Below, one piece after another: positions 14,995 through 22,171 of a DNA stretch of 29,123 nucleotides (the stretch's first letter is position 1; every line of letters starts with the position of its first letter). The notes under the pieces are model-generated. The model had not been told where the DNA came from, ran no database searches, and saw only the letters and a list, made by a program, of their open reading frames with translations. The translations under genes were made by a program, and so were the position numbers. The stretch is taken from positions 1-29,123 of the IMG/VR virus record IMGVR_UViG_3300032242_000114. One strand, given 5' to 3'. The stretch comes from a virus.

Positions 14995-15776
14995 TTCTTC
15001 TTAGACTTTCCGCCCTTTTTCAACATTTGGGGATTGCGAGACATTGCAATATTTGCCAAAGATGGTGGGGCTTTTGGCCGAGGGGCCATTGGAGTGGCCA
15101 TTTCAGATGGTAAAGCTGGTGCTTTAGGAGCCTTATAAGCTGGTGCAGCACGAATTGATACTGTCGGGGCGCCACCGCGAGCTAATTTTACATCGCCCCC
15201 TTTAGCGCGTCCCCATCCTTTTTTCTTTTGATCTGCTTCCCTGTCGCGATCTCTTGATGTCGTTGGATACTCTGGATAAATTGGCTGCTGTCCCTCTAAC
15301 CATGGGTTTTGGTCATCTTCCTTAACGACGCCATCAGAGCCTTCAGCGTAATGGCGAACCTTGCCACCAGTTTTAAATTTTGACGATGGCTTTGAATTAG
15401 CAAATGCGGTCGCAGCCTTAGACTTGGCCATCTCAACATTCTGAGCCATCTTTGTTGCCGATCCACCGCGAGCCAGTTTCTGAACGCCGCCATGAGTTTT
15501 GCTCATGATCTGCTGCATCCGTCGCGCATCAGACGGAGACACATCACCTGTATCCGACCCCTTAACTACCGGCTGATTTGGCATCGGCATGTCTTTGGTG
15601 TCCTCAATGACGCTCTCGATAGTCGGGCCGTCATCATCCATACCATCTCGCATAGGTCCACCGCGAGCTTTTTTAACTACACCGCCACGCATATAGCCTT
15701 TTACGGGCTTTTTACCACATGAACCGCTGAAGCCATTGGCCGAATCAAAAGTAAATTCACCATACTTAATGGTCAT
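14991..15776 (-). CDS. Lys/Arg-rich protein with seven (K/R)xGG-type motifs
   Basis: A 261-aa basic, low-complexity protein. Short motifs of the form Met/Ala/Lys-(Lys/Arg)-Gly-Gly occur at 29-32 (MRGG), 37-40 (ARGG), 102-105 (ARGG), 191-194 (AKGG), 199-202 (ARGG) and 253-256 (KKGG), plus KTGG at 135-138. Between them are acidic and Pro-rich linkers and a final lysine tail. A Met-rich helix (DARRMQQIMSKTHGG) lies at 83-97. No known enzyme domain is seen. It starts four bases before the stop of the preceding KGG gene and stops four bases into the gp4-like gene, so it is translationally coupled to both. I cannot name the family. It could be an internal head protein, an ejection protein, or a DNA-bound protein. 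Confidence 0.7.
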   Translation of the reverse strand: MTIKYGEFTFDSANGFSGSCGKKPVKGYMRGGVVKKARGGPMRDGMDDDGPTIESVIEDTKDMPMPNQPVVKGSDTGDVSPSDARRMQQIMSKTHGGVQKLARGGSATKMAQNVEMAKSKAATAFANSKPSSKFKTGGKVRHYAEGSDGVVKEDDQNPWLEGQQPIYPEYPTTSRDRDREADQKKKGWGRAKGGDVKLARGGAPTVSIRAAPAYKAPKAPALPSEMATPMAPRPKAPPSLANIAMSRNPQMLKKGGKSKKK

Positions 15777-16225
15777 TTCTTAAATCCCCTTAAGGTCTCG
15801 GCCAAACGAGCACGTTTTGCTAATTTAGGATCAGAAGACTTTTCGGCCTTTTTGATCTTGGACATTGGTATCTTCGTTCCCTCTGGGACGCCAAGCGAAC
15901 GATGAAGAGCACCTTTATTTTTGGTAGCTTCTTTAATCCAATTGCCGCCCTTAGCCATGCCGCCCTTTTTAAATCCAGCACCACCAGTGCCACCAGCTGC
16001 ACCGCCAGCTGATCCATCACCACCAGCACCCATACCAGATGGAGCACCACCAGACATACCGCCCGGTGCGGACGAGGCCATGTCTTCACCAGCGCTCTGA
16101 ATACCACCCATACCGCCCGGAGGCATCATAGGAGGCATTACAGGGGCCGATGGACGTGCGCTGCTTCCACCGAACATAGGATGAGCGCCATGGTGCATTT
16201 TGTGGGTGTGCTTGAAGTCTTTCAT
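15773..16225 (-). CDS. Gly/Met/Pro-rich protein with KKGG-x-AKGG motif and basic C-terminal domain
   Basis: A 150-aa protein in two parts. Residues 1-85 are low complexity (His-rich start MKDFKHTHKMHHGAHPMFGG, then Met/Pro/Gly/Ala). Residues 86-94 are KKGG-M-AKGG, followed by a folded-looking basic helical domain, NWIKEATKNKGALHRSLGVP (95-114) and SDPKLAKRARLAETLRGFKK (131-150). The 'WIK.A....GALHR.LGVP' and 'K.A.LA.TL..F' pattern is, from memory, frequent among small proteins of environmental phages. The start overlaps the stop of the 52-aa gene (ATGA). Function unknown; by position a virion component. Confidence 0.7.
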   Translation of the reverse strand: MKDFKHTHKMHHGAHPMFGGSSARPSAPVMPPMMPPGGMGGIQSAGEDMASSAPGGMSGGAPSGMGAGGDGSAGGAAGGTGGAGFKKGGMAKGGNWIKEATKNKGALHRSLGVPEGTKIPMSKIKKAEKSSDPKLAKRARLAETLRGFKK

Positions 16226-16380
16226 TTCTTTTTCCTCGCAGCTGCTGCGTTATCAACAGCGTTAGGGTAAGGACGACCAGCTTTTTTAGCGCGAGCTTTA
16301 GCTGATGATTTCTGTGAAGAAGTAAGCTTTTTGCTTTCCTTCTTTGGGTTTTTGGTTTCCCAAAACGGTTTATCAGTCAT
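16222..16380 (-). CDS. 52-aa basic protein (AKKAGRPYPN motif)
   Basis: A very short gene I read directly: ATG at 16380-16378, stop TGA at 16224-16222. It starts MTDKPFWETKNPKKESKKLT and continues with a lysine-rich helix, AKARAKKAGRPYPNAVDNAA, and a final basic tail (ARKKK). Both ends use ATGA four-base overlaps with the flanking genes, and the frame is open through a region that would otherwise be a 150-base gap, so the gene is well supported. The K.KARAKKAGRPYPN..DN motif is a recurring short module of phage and bacterial proteins; its function is unknown. The strong basic charge suits nucleic-acid contact. Confidence 0.8.
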   Translation of the reverse strand: MTDKPFWETKNPKKESKKLTSSQKSSAKARAKKAGRPYPNAVDNAAAARKKK

Positions 16381-16682
16381 TTTGGTTTTGCCTTATTCCT
16401 GCTTGAGATCGCCTTGGCCTTTGACTTTGCATCGGCCTTGCTGGAGGCGCCCCAAGCATTAAGCGACAACAATAGGCGAGTTGGCTTGCCTTTTTCATCG
16501 TGCTCAGGACCGGCCATATTACCCATGCGAGCCAGAAAGCTTGCGCGCCTTGGGTTATCTCCAGCCTTTACCGGAGCCTTAATATTGTGGCCCTCTGCCT
16601 TCAAGGATGCGCGGCCCTTGGCATTCAATCCACCCTTTGGATTTTTACCTTCAGACCGCTGCCAAACTGGGGTTTTAGCCAT
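16377..16682 (-). CDS. Conserved basic protein (DUF6321-like)
   Basis: A 101-aa lysine-rich protein with clear conserved motifs: TPVWQRSEGKNPKGGLNAKG at 4-23, GDNPRRASFLARMGNMAGPE near 41-60, and KPTRLLLSLNAWGASSKADA near 66-85. These motifs correspond, by memory, to a widespread phage protein family of unknown function (DUF6321-like), usually about 100 residues, and the length here agrees. It opens a run of four overlapping small basic genes. The ATG at 16682 is seven bases past the stop of the upstream structural gene. A DNA-associated virion role is plausible but unproved. Confidence 0.75.
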   Translation of the reverse strand: MAKTPVWQRSEGKNPKGGLNAKGRASLKAEGHNIKAPVKAGDNPRRASFLARMGNMAGPEHDEKGKPTRLLLSLNAWGASSKADAKSKAKAISSRNKAKPK

Positions 16683-16689
16683 ATATCAC

Positions 16690-17448
16690 CTAATTCTGTA
16701 CCAAAACGCCACCGATATTGATGCTAACAACGGCGGCAGTTGCGACACTTGAGGCAATTTGAAAGCGCAAATCTGTTCCCGCCGTATATGGGAATGGAAA
16801 ATCACGCTGCACTTGGTAGCTGGTATTGAACGGTGTTTGAAGAATTAACTTTTGAACACCAGATGGTGAATTTACAATAGCGCGATATGTAGTGTAATTC
16901 GCCGTGTTTCCATTAAACGATGAATAGGCACCATATCTCCAACCATAAAAAGTGTTCCCGGCTGGAACTGTGTAGACGGCCATTTGGCTTGTACCTATGC
17001 TACCTGTCGTTCCATTGAAAACAGCAGTATTTATTTGAGCGTATATTACCCCGCCATTGCTTAAAGTTACAGTATTTGACGGGTTGGTTGTACTACCAGA
17101 TGCCACAAACATACTATTAATACGGAAATAAGATTTTGTAGTTGTGACACCAGTTGCGCCATTCAAAACAAGATTTTCCGTTAAAATATTATAACTTGCA
17201 TCAAGTCCAACGATTGTAATAGTTGCTGTATCACCAGAGCCGCCAGTCAACGTCATAGTAGTGGCAGATGTTGGGAATACATAGTCTGCTGTAGCCATGT
17301 TTTCCCAAACGGTCCTAAATATACCGGCAGAAGCAGCAGTTGTCCCATACCCAAAAATGTTATTTTGCGTATGCCCAATAATTTGATTGCGAGCAACCTG
17401 AAGTTCAAATGATCCCGGTTTACTATTGAGATTAGCAGACGTTACCAT
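16690..17448 (-). CDS. Beta-rich virion structural protein
   Basis: A 252-aa protein starting MVTSANLNSKPGSFELQVAR. It has an alternating beta pattern: ADYVFPTSATTMTLTGGSGD, TITIVGLDASYNILTENLVL, then TTTKSYFRINSMFVASGST, AVYTVPAGNTFYGWRYGAYS and a C-terminal FPFPYTAGTDLRFQI. The 'FELQVAR..I.GH' start, the 'I.V.GLD..YN..TE...LNG' motif and 'YTVPAG.T.Y...Y' are familiar from structural proteins of marine podoviruses. The 'TITI.G.D' segment also resembles the 242-aa protein at 17916-18644. It lies after the capsid gene and its two terminators. Probably a head decoration, fibre-attachment or tail protein. Confidence 0.7.
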   Translation of the reverse strand: MVTSANLNSKPGSFELQVARNQIIGHTQNNIFGYGTTAASAGIFRTVWENMATADYVFPTSATTMTLTGGSGDTATITIVGLDASYNILTENLVLNGATGVTTTKSYFRINSMFVASGSTTNPSNTVTLSNGGVIYAQINTAVFNGTTGSIGTSQMAVYTVPAGNTFYGWRYGAYSSFNGNTANYTTYRAIVNSPSGVQKLILQTPFNTSYQVQRDFPFPYTAGTDLRFQIASSVATAAVVSINIGGVLVQN

Positions 17449-17458
17449 TTAAATCTCC

Positions 17459-17866
17459 TTATGAAGCGTAGGTTTTGATGACTTCTAAGATGATCGTATA
17501 TCGATCACCAGATGAAGCGCCGACAGTAGAAAATGCGACATTACCCGTCACGCCTGTTACAGCATTGTTGGGAAGTCCACCAAATTCATTGTATGACATA
17601 GTATACATTTCATTTTGTGGAATGGTTTCGCAGATAAGGTCGGTCGTAGCATCCCAAAGGATGTTAACGCCCATACCATCCGTCATTGCCCAAATTTTAT
17701 TGATCTTGCAGCCATTGCAAGCTTTACCAAATTGATTTGGGTTTAATGTAGACACAATAATCTTATTGACATTGGTTTCACCCGTGCCATCCGAGATATT
17801 TGTAAATTTTAGAATAGCAAGCCGATCACCATCAAGGATCGTCTGCGAAGTGACTGCATCAGCCAT
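17459..17866 (-). CDS. Structural-region protein of unknown function
   Basis: A 135-aa protein starting MADAVTSQTILDGDRLAILK with many beta-forming segments (VNKIIVSTLNPNQFGKACNG, CKINKIWAMTDGMGVNILWD) and a C-terminal SGDRYTIILEVIKTYAS. The sequence around ILKFTNISDGTGETNV resembles small head or tail proteins of environmental phages that precede a FELQVAR-type protein. It starts after the hairpin terminator at 17889-17908, with a GGAG ribosome-binding site seven bases before the ATG. The exact function cannot be read from the sequence. Confidence 0.65.
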   Translation of the reverse strand: MADAVTSQTILDGDRLAILKFTNISDGTGETNVNKIIVSTLNPNQFGKACNGCKINKIWAMTDGMGVNILWDATTDLICETIPQNEMYTMSYNEFGGLPNNAVTGVTGNVAFSTVGASSGDRYTIILEVIKTYAS

Positions 17867-17888
17867 TAGTGTTCTCCATGTGAAGGAA

Positions 17889-17908
17889 GGGGGAGACTAA
17901 GCTCCCCC
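17889..17908 (-). terminator. Hairpin terminator after the 242-aa structural gene
   Basis: A perfect seven-base-pair stem (GGGGGAG at 17889-17895 paired with CTCCCCC at 17902-17908) with a six-base loop lies eight bases past the stop codon of the 242-aa gene. Read on the minus strand, the hairpin is followed by TTCCTTC rather than a clean run of T. It may act as a rho-independent terminator, an attenuator or an mRNA-end stabiliser. Such gaps are rare in this otherwise overlapping gene string. Confidence 0.7.
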
Positions 17909-17915
17909 AACTCAA

Positions 17916-18644
17916 TTAAGCCGGAACAACACCGATTGCGCCAATCTGAGTTGCATTTGGGCCAGCCTGAATAGCTGTCATGCCAAGAGCAATCACAAGA
18001 CGACGCGAACCATTAGCAGCGTTACCAGACTGAGCATAAGTACCGCGAACGTCACCAGTCGTAGCCGTAGCTGGCGATGTCGCATCAGCTGCAACAAAAG
18101 TACCCGCATTGTCGGAAACAACATTGTCCCATCCAGTACGAAGAAGATAGCCAGCGTTGATGACTGCATATGGAAGACCAAACACATCAGCACTGCCGAC
18201 CGACAATGTACCCGTGATTGCAGCCGAAACAGCAACTTGAGTAATTGTTTTGAAAGTCTTGGTGCTAACTACAGTCGATACGCCACTGCAAGTGAGCTGC
18301 TGCGTCTGAGTCTGACCATAGTAGTCAGTTCCAGTGATTGTTACCGTCTGCGTTGTATTGCCAGCGTTTGACGTAACAATTGAGAAAGCGCGAGCATAAT
18401 CAAAAGTTGCCACACCAGACGTAGCCGAAGCACCATTGATTGTTGCGTTACCAGCAGCTGCTACAGACTGTGCAGCGCAAACTGCGGTTGCTGAGAGTGC
18501 GGCTGGTACGATATCGAAAATATATGTACGGCCTAGTGGACCTACGCCACGGCCAATTACGCCCGGATTGCCAGCATTGGCCCATCCAGCAGTTTGTGGG
18601 CCAGTTGCTGGACCCATCCAGAGATCGTCATTAGTTTGTCCCAT
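17916..18644 (-). CDS. Beta-rich virion structural protein following the capsid gene
   Basis: A 242-aa Ala/Thr/Gly-rich protein starting MGQTNDDLWMGPATGPQTAG. The first 40 residues are loop-like; the rest alternates in beta pattern (FSIVTSNAGNTTQTVTITGT, then DYYGQTQTQQLTCSGVSTVV, FKTITQVAVSAAITGTLSVG, VFGLPYAVINAGYLLRTGWD). The 'TVTITGTD..GQT' part resembles the 'TITIVGLD..YN' segment of the 252-aa protein downstream. AGGAG sits seven bases before the ATG. Being flanked by two hairpin terminators suggests an expression level set separately, as for an abundant head-decoration protein. Function inferred only. Confidence 0.7.
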   Translation of the reverse strand: MGQTNDDLWMGPATGPQTAGWANAGNPGVIGRGVGPLGRTYIFDIVPAALSATAVCAAQSVAAAGNATINGASATSGVATFDYARAFSIVTSNAGNTTQTVTITGTDYYGQTQTQQLTCSGVSTVVSTKTFKTITQVAVSAAITGTLSVGSADVFGLPYAVINAGYLLRTGWDNVVSDNAGTFVAADATSPATATTGDVRGTYAQSGNAANGSRRLVIALGMTAIQAGPNATQIGAIGVVPA

Positions 18645-18694
18645 TGGTCTTCTCCTTGAAAAGCTTGACCGTTTCAGATGATGTATAATGCAAC

Positions 18695-18720
18695 AAAGGG
18701 GTGGATTTTACCACCCCCTT
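18695..18720 (-). terminator. Strong terminator after the major capsid gene
   Basis: A ten-pair stem with one G-T wobble: on the minus strand AAGGGGGTGG, loop TAAAAT, CCACCCCTTT (plus-strand positions 18711-18720 and 18695-18704). It begins 12 bases past the capsid stop codon. The T-rich end of the stem continues into TTTGTTGC. Placement right after the capsid gene is typical of phage late operons. Confidence 0.8.
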
Positions 18721-18731
18721 GCCACAAGTTT

Positions 18732-19649
18732 TTAGAGGCCCGGAGTACCCCAGACGCCGCGAGGATCGGTCCATCCGAAGATGTAACGCTCAGTCGCCTT
18801 ATAGCGCATGGAATCGGTCTCAAAGTCGCCTTCCATGCTCTTTTCGAGCGGACGGCGCATAAGCAGCTTAAGGCCTTCTGGAGCGTCAGTCTCAACCCAC
18901 CAAGCGGTGTTCGATGTAAGACGCGACAGGTTCGTGTGGCCTTCCGACAAAACTCCGGTCGTGGTGATCGGATTAATGTCATTATTATTTGTGCCAGCAC
19001 GAAGAGCCGACTTCAGAAGAACTTCAGCTTGGAAGTAGTTCGAAGGAGCTGCAACGATCTTCTTTGGCTCAAGACGAATCTTTTTGCCGTTGTTGTCCAC
19101 TGCCTGACGAATCTGAATCAGCATCTGTTCGAGCGAGGTCTGCGAGAGTGCAGCTGCCGTCGTGAGCTGGTTCGAGAAGGTCTGACCGTTGGCGATTGGG
19201 TGGGCCGTGTTAACGAGCGTCACGCCGTCGCCGCCGTTGTAACCGGACGTAAACGCACGGTTCAGGATGTTCGCGCCAAGGGTTTCCTTGGTTTCGATAA
19301 GCGAACGAGCAAGATGCTCGGCATAGGTACGGCCAATCGAGATATGATCGCCGTCCTCGACGAGAACCTTCGTGAGCGCAAACGCCATGCCGTATACCCG
19401 GTAGGTATAGCGAGCAAGGAAGAGAACGCCACCGCTCTGGTAGGTTACTGGCGTGCCGTCTGGAAGTTCAGGGGCGGCGCCAAAGCCAAACAGAACTGGC
19501 TCTTCGTGATAGTTGCGTGGAATGCCACGCTGTTCTTTGAATACGGTAGCCCACTCGTCCTTACGGACATCATAGATACCATCAAAGGTTTCGTTGAGGA
19601 TTGGCTCAACTACCGAACGAAAGTCGGTACTGCGCATTGGAAGTGCCAT
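18732..19649 (-). CDS. Major capsid protein, Mu gpT-like HK97 fold
   Basis: A 305-aa protein that I assign to the Mu-like major head subunit (gpT) group of HK97-fold capsid proteins. It starts MALPMRSTDFRSVVEPILNE and has WATVFKEQRGIPRNYHEEPV (34-53), the YTYRVYGMAFALTKVLVED segment that gpT-like proteins use in the early domain, then EHLARSLIETKETLGANILN, the TLVNTAHP.....FSNQL motif, KKIVAAPSNYFQAEVLLKSA, and the C-terminal WWVETDAPEGLKLLMRRPLE and FGWTDPRGVWGTPGL. The length is near that of gpT. It follows the scaffold-like gene, as expected, and is followed by a strong terminator. No N-terminal cleavage signal was identified. Confidence 0.88.
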   Translation of the reverse strand: MALPMRSTDFRSVVEPILNETFDGIYDVRKDEWATVFKEQRGIPRNYHEEPVLFGFGAAPELPDGTPVTYQSGGVLFLARYTYRVYGMAFALTKVLVEDGDHISIGRTYAEHLARSLIETKETLGANILNRAFTSGYNGGDGVTLVNTAHPIANGQTFSNQLTTAAALSQTSLEQMLIQIRQAVDNNGKKIRLEPKKIVAAPSNYFQAEVLLKSALRAGTNNNDINPITTTGVLSEGHTNLSRLTSNTAWWVETDAPEGLKLLMRRPLEKSMEGDFETDSMRYKATERYIFGWTDPRGVWGTPGL

Positions 19650-19662
19650 GGTTTATGACTCC

Positions 19663-20235
19663 TTAGTAAGCAGCAATGTTGGCGACGTTCTGATGCTGAG
19701 AGATTTGAACTTGCACGATTGTGTAAGCATCACCCCAAGCATTGTCGATATAGTTCGACAAACCAACAACGCGCAGCTGTGCATTGGTGGCAGAAGACGA
19801 AACGTCCAAAGCGGTTGTTGACAGACCAAGAGGCGTAGTACCAGTGGCCGAGTTAATGTTGAACTGATTACCAATCGTGGTAATAGCCAACGGAGCATTA
19901 CCCTGAATTTCATAGGTGATGTAAGGATCAGCCGTGAGATAAGCGATAATGTTCGTAGCAACAGTCGATGCTGGCCAGAAGTTGCTGACGCGCTGACGAC
20001 CCGTGCTATCGACGTATTCAACGCCCATAAACGAACCGGTCAAACGGTCACCAGCAGCAGCAGCGACGACGTAACCTTCGACCGACCCGGAATCACTGGA
20101 GAGGCCATAGCGGCAAGGCTGGTACTGATAAATCGAAGTACCATAACCCGAGAGAATTTGACCTGAAGTCGGACGTACCGTACCCGTTGCCGAGTAGATA
20201 GGGCGAAGGCCAAATGGACTTGCAGAAGAAGACAT
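19663..20235 (-). CDS. Head protein upstream of the capsid gene (decoration candidate)
   Basis: A 190-aa protein beginning MSSSASPFGLRPIYSATGTV. It is uncharged and Ser/Thr/Gly-rich with beta motifs: YQYQPCRYGLSSDSGSVEGY, VVAAAAGDRLTGSFMGVEYV, AYLTADPYITYEIQGNAPLA and a C-terminal YTIVQVQISQHQNVANIAAY. The 'SPFGLRPI' start and 'ADP...YE.Q' element are typical of proteins encoded just before gpT-like capsid genes in environmental phages. The ATG at 20235 has an AAGGAAACGAAG ribosome-binding site. It is a candidate decoration or capsid-cement protein; no function can be proved here. Confidence 0.7.
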   Translation of the reverse strand: MSSSASPFGLRPIYSATGTVRPTSGQILSGYGTSIYQYQPCRYGLSSDSGSVEGYVVAAAAGDRLTGSFMGVEYVDSTGRQRVSNFWPASTVATNIIAYLTADPYITYEIQGNAPLAITTIGNQFNINSATGTTPLGLSTTALDVSSSATNAQLRVVGLSNYIDNAWGDAYTIVQVQISQHQNVANIAAY

Positions 20236-20267
20236 TCTTCGTTTCCTTTTTGGTTTTGGTTAAGAGC

Positions 20268-20786
20268 CTATCGGCTCATTGGAGACCGCAAAGCCGCCAG
20301 ACCATCACCCTCGTATATGTCACCACCTAGCTGTTTGGCTTGGCTACGGATGAAATCCGCAGTATCGGCCAACTTGCCTTCCTCTGCCAAAGGCCGCTCA
20401 TAATGGGCTTCATTCATATACGCCTCGTATAGGCTGAGGGGCAATTTGAAGGCCACCATTTCATTCACCCCGATGCAACCAGCATATTCACCCGTTTGGA
20501 CTGAAGCATGTTCCCAACCGGGTACTTCATGGGGCGCTACTGCTGTGTATCCGAGGGAGCGACGAGAATGGATAGAGTCGCGAGGATTGGCTGTCGTAAG
20601 CCAGCATATATGGTATCCGGGGATGTTGGGTAGGTCGGGCAAAGCGGATTGGAAAAAACTCTGCCTAAACATTGTAAGACGATCATCATCGCTGACATTT
20701 CTGTCCTCGGTAACAACACGATCTTCCATTTCCCGTGAGACGCGGTTTTCACCTTGTCCCTTTTTTAGACGTTCTTCATTTGACAT
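20268..20786 (-). CDS. Conserved protein between scaffold and capsid genes
   Basis: A 172-aa protein. The first 35 residues are very charged (MSNEERLKKGQGENRVSREM then EDRVVTEDRNV), the middle contains LPNIPGYHICWLTTANPRDS and RRSLGYTAVAPHEVPGWEHA, and the C-terminal half has GEYAGCIGVNEMVAFKLPLS followed by YEAYMNEAHYERPLAEEGKL. Proteins of this shape ('PG.H..WL.T.N..D....R...GY' and 'V.EMVA.KLP...Y') recur in capsid modules of environmental podoviruses, but the role is unknown. The start is 17 bases past the scaffold stop. It could be a head assembly or a minor capsid protein. Confidence 0.7.
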   Translation of the reverse strand: MSNEERLKKGQGENRVSREMEDRVVTEDRNVSDDDRLTMFRQSFFQSALPDLPNIPGYHICWLTTANPRDSIHSRRSLGYTAVAPHEVPGWEHASVQTGEYAGCIGVNEMVAFKLPLSLYEAYMNEAHYERPLAEEGKLADTADFIRSQAKQLGGDIYEGDGLAALRSPMSR

Positions 20787-20803
20787 AACTTACTCCTTGA
20801 GGC

Positions 20804-21733
20804 TCAACGTGGATTTTGACGGTCGTACTGTTGGAACTGCTTAATGTAACGCTTACGTTTCTCGGGATCATCCCAGACACCAGCGTCCTGCAAAGCTTTT
20901 TTCCGTTCAGGCGTCAAATACACTTTATTATCACTTGTGGACGGGCGGTTCGAATACTCTCCTCGGCCAGTCACAGGTGGGGCAGACCTTTTACGCTCCC
21001 GTTCAGAGCTAGCTGTCCCCAGCCGCCTCTTCACACGCGAATCAAGCTCGTCCCAATAATCCTCGCTAGATGGGTTTACACCCTTCCTTTGAGCCTCTTT
21101 TGCCCATGCTTCGTCAATCGCACGAGCAATTGCAGAATCCTCGTCGTCCCCCGAAGGGTTAAACCAAGGGTTTTTCTGCATCCATTGTTGAGCGTGCGTC
21201 TCTGTCCTTGGATCGAGGACGTTCGACTTCTGCTGCAACTGCGGATTCGATAGCCGCTTCTTAAGCTCTTCAGCTTCGCGGGCGGCATAAATGCTTTGTT
21301 CTCTTGTCTTTTGAGCAGCTACGGCCTTGTCGCCATCGCCAGTCTCAAAAGCTTCCTTTAAGTCTCGCTCTGCTTTGGCAATCTGCGCCATCGCATAGTT
21401 GTACCGCTGATCAGCGGTCTGAGCATCCGATTGGATATTGCGGTTCTCAAGGGCGATAAGTCGTTCCTTGGCTTCCAACAATTCCCGAAGAAGGTGCGCG
21501 TTCTCTTCGCGTGTTTTCTTCATAGTCTCTTTTTGACGCTGCTTCTGGCGTTTCCGGCGCAGCTGGCGAGCATTTACTTCTTCGCCGTCGTCACCTTCAT
21601 CCTGTGCGTCTCGTTGGTCAGATTCGAGGCGATCATCGTCACCATCGTTATCTTCATCATCATGCCCATCCTCAAGCTCGATGACTTCCAACTCGTCTTC
21701 GTCTTCTTCTACGATCTTTGACTTATCATTCAT
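20804..21733 (-). CDS. Capsid scaffold-like protein
   Basis: A 309-aa highly charged protein. Residues 1-52 are almost entirely Asp/Glu (for example EDEDELEVIELEDGHDDEDN), residues 55-175 form a basic and then mixed coiled-coil stretch (RQLRRKRQKQRQKETMKKTR, LLRELLEAKERLIALENRN, ERDLKEAFETGDGDKAVAAQ), and the C-terminal third has AQQWMQKNPWFNPSGDDEDS, AIDEAWAKEAQRKGVNPSSE and a basic tail, RKKALQDAGVWDDPEKRKRY. Acidic start, coiled-coil body and basic capsid-binding tail are the usual plan of podoviral scaffolding proteins, and the gene precedes the capsid gene by two genes. No protease is fused or adjacent. The assignment is by architecture and position. Confidence 0.78.
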   Translation of the reverse strand: MNDKSKIVEEDEDELEVIELEDGHDDEDNDGDDDRLESDQRDAQDEGDDGEEVNARQLRRKRQKQRQKETMKKTREENAHLLRELLEAKERLIALENRNIQSDAQTADQRYNYAMAQIAKAERDLKEAFETGDGDKAVAAQKTREQSIYAAREAEELKKRLSNPQLQQKSNVLDPRTETHAQQWMQKNPWFNPSGDDEDSAIARAIDEAWAKEAQRKGVNPSSEDYWDELDSRVKRRLGTASSERERKRSAPPVTGRGEYSNRPSTSDNKVYLTPERKKALQDAGVWDDPEKRKRYIKQFQQYDRQNPR

Positions 21734-21745
21734 GGCACTATCCTA

Positions 21746-22171
21746 TCAGATATACGCTTGGACGGAAAGAGGGTCCGTCGTCACGTTGCCAATGATGTCA
21801 AGGTCGTTGAAAACAACAAATTCAACTCGCTCTCCCTTAACGCCGGGAACTTCACGGCGCCATCTGGAACCACCATACTTCGAAACGAATACAAAGTCAC
21901 CTTCCTTGTACCACGCGCCTTCTGGCCATAGTTCCATCGTGTTGCGGTTTCTGAAGGCCAACGGCCCAGTAGCGATAACTTTTGCTACTTGCGTGTTGTC
22001 TTGTTCCGCATCTTTCGAATAGTCTGAAAGAATAATGCTACCAATTTTAGTCTTTGGTCTGCGTATTTGGACCAAAACTCTTGATCCGGTAGGCATAATG
22101 CCAAAGTCCATCTTAGGGAATGCTTCATCAATCTCTGATGATGAAGGGATCACCACGGCGCTTATAACCAT
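21746..22171 (-). CDS. GroES-like co-chaperonin
   Basis: A 141-aa protein with the chaperonin-10 pattern: IMPTGSRVLVQIRRPKTKIG at 25-44, IILSD at 47-51 (mobile-loop side), TQVAKVIATGPLAFRNRNTM at 60-79, and GAWYKEGDFVFVSKYGGSRW with VVFNDLDIIG towards the end. The length exceeds host GroES (about 95 residues) because of an extra N-terminal arm (1-24) and a longer middle loop. In phages, such GroES-like proteins (T4 gp31 is the classic case) replace host GroES on GroEL to fold the capsid protein. A GAGGAAG ribosome-binding site lies six bases before the ATG at 22171. Its position two genes before the capsid group supports that role. Confidence 0.85.
   Translation of the reverse strand: MVISAVVIPSSSEIDEAFPKMDFGIMPTGSRVLVQIRRPKTKIGSIILSDYSKDAEQDNTQVAKVIATGPLAFRNRNTMELWPEGAWYKEGDFVFVSKYGGSRWRREVPGVKGERVEFVVFNDLDIIGNVTTDPLSVQAYI

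Noticed and set aside
18678-19658. 326-aa plus-strand open frame opposite the capsid gene
   Set aside because: It mirrors the major capsid gene, which has strong family motifs on the minus strand; the antisense frame has no recognisable domain and runs through the terminator hairpin.
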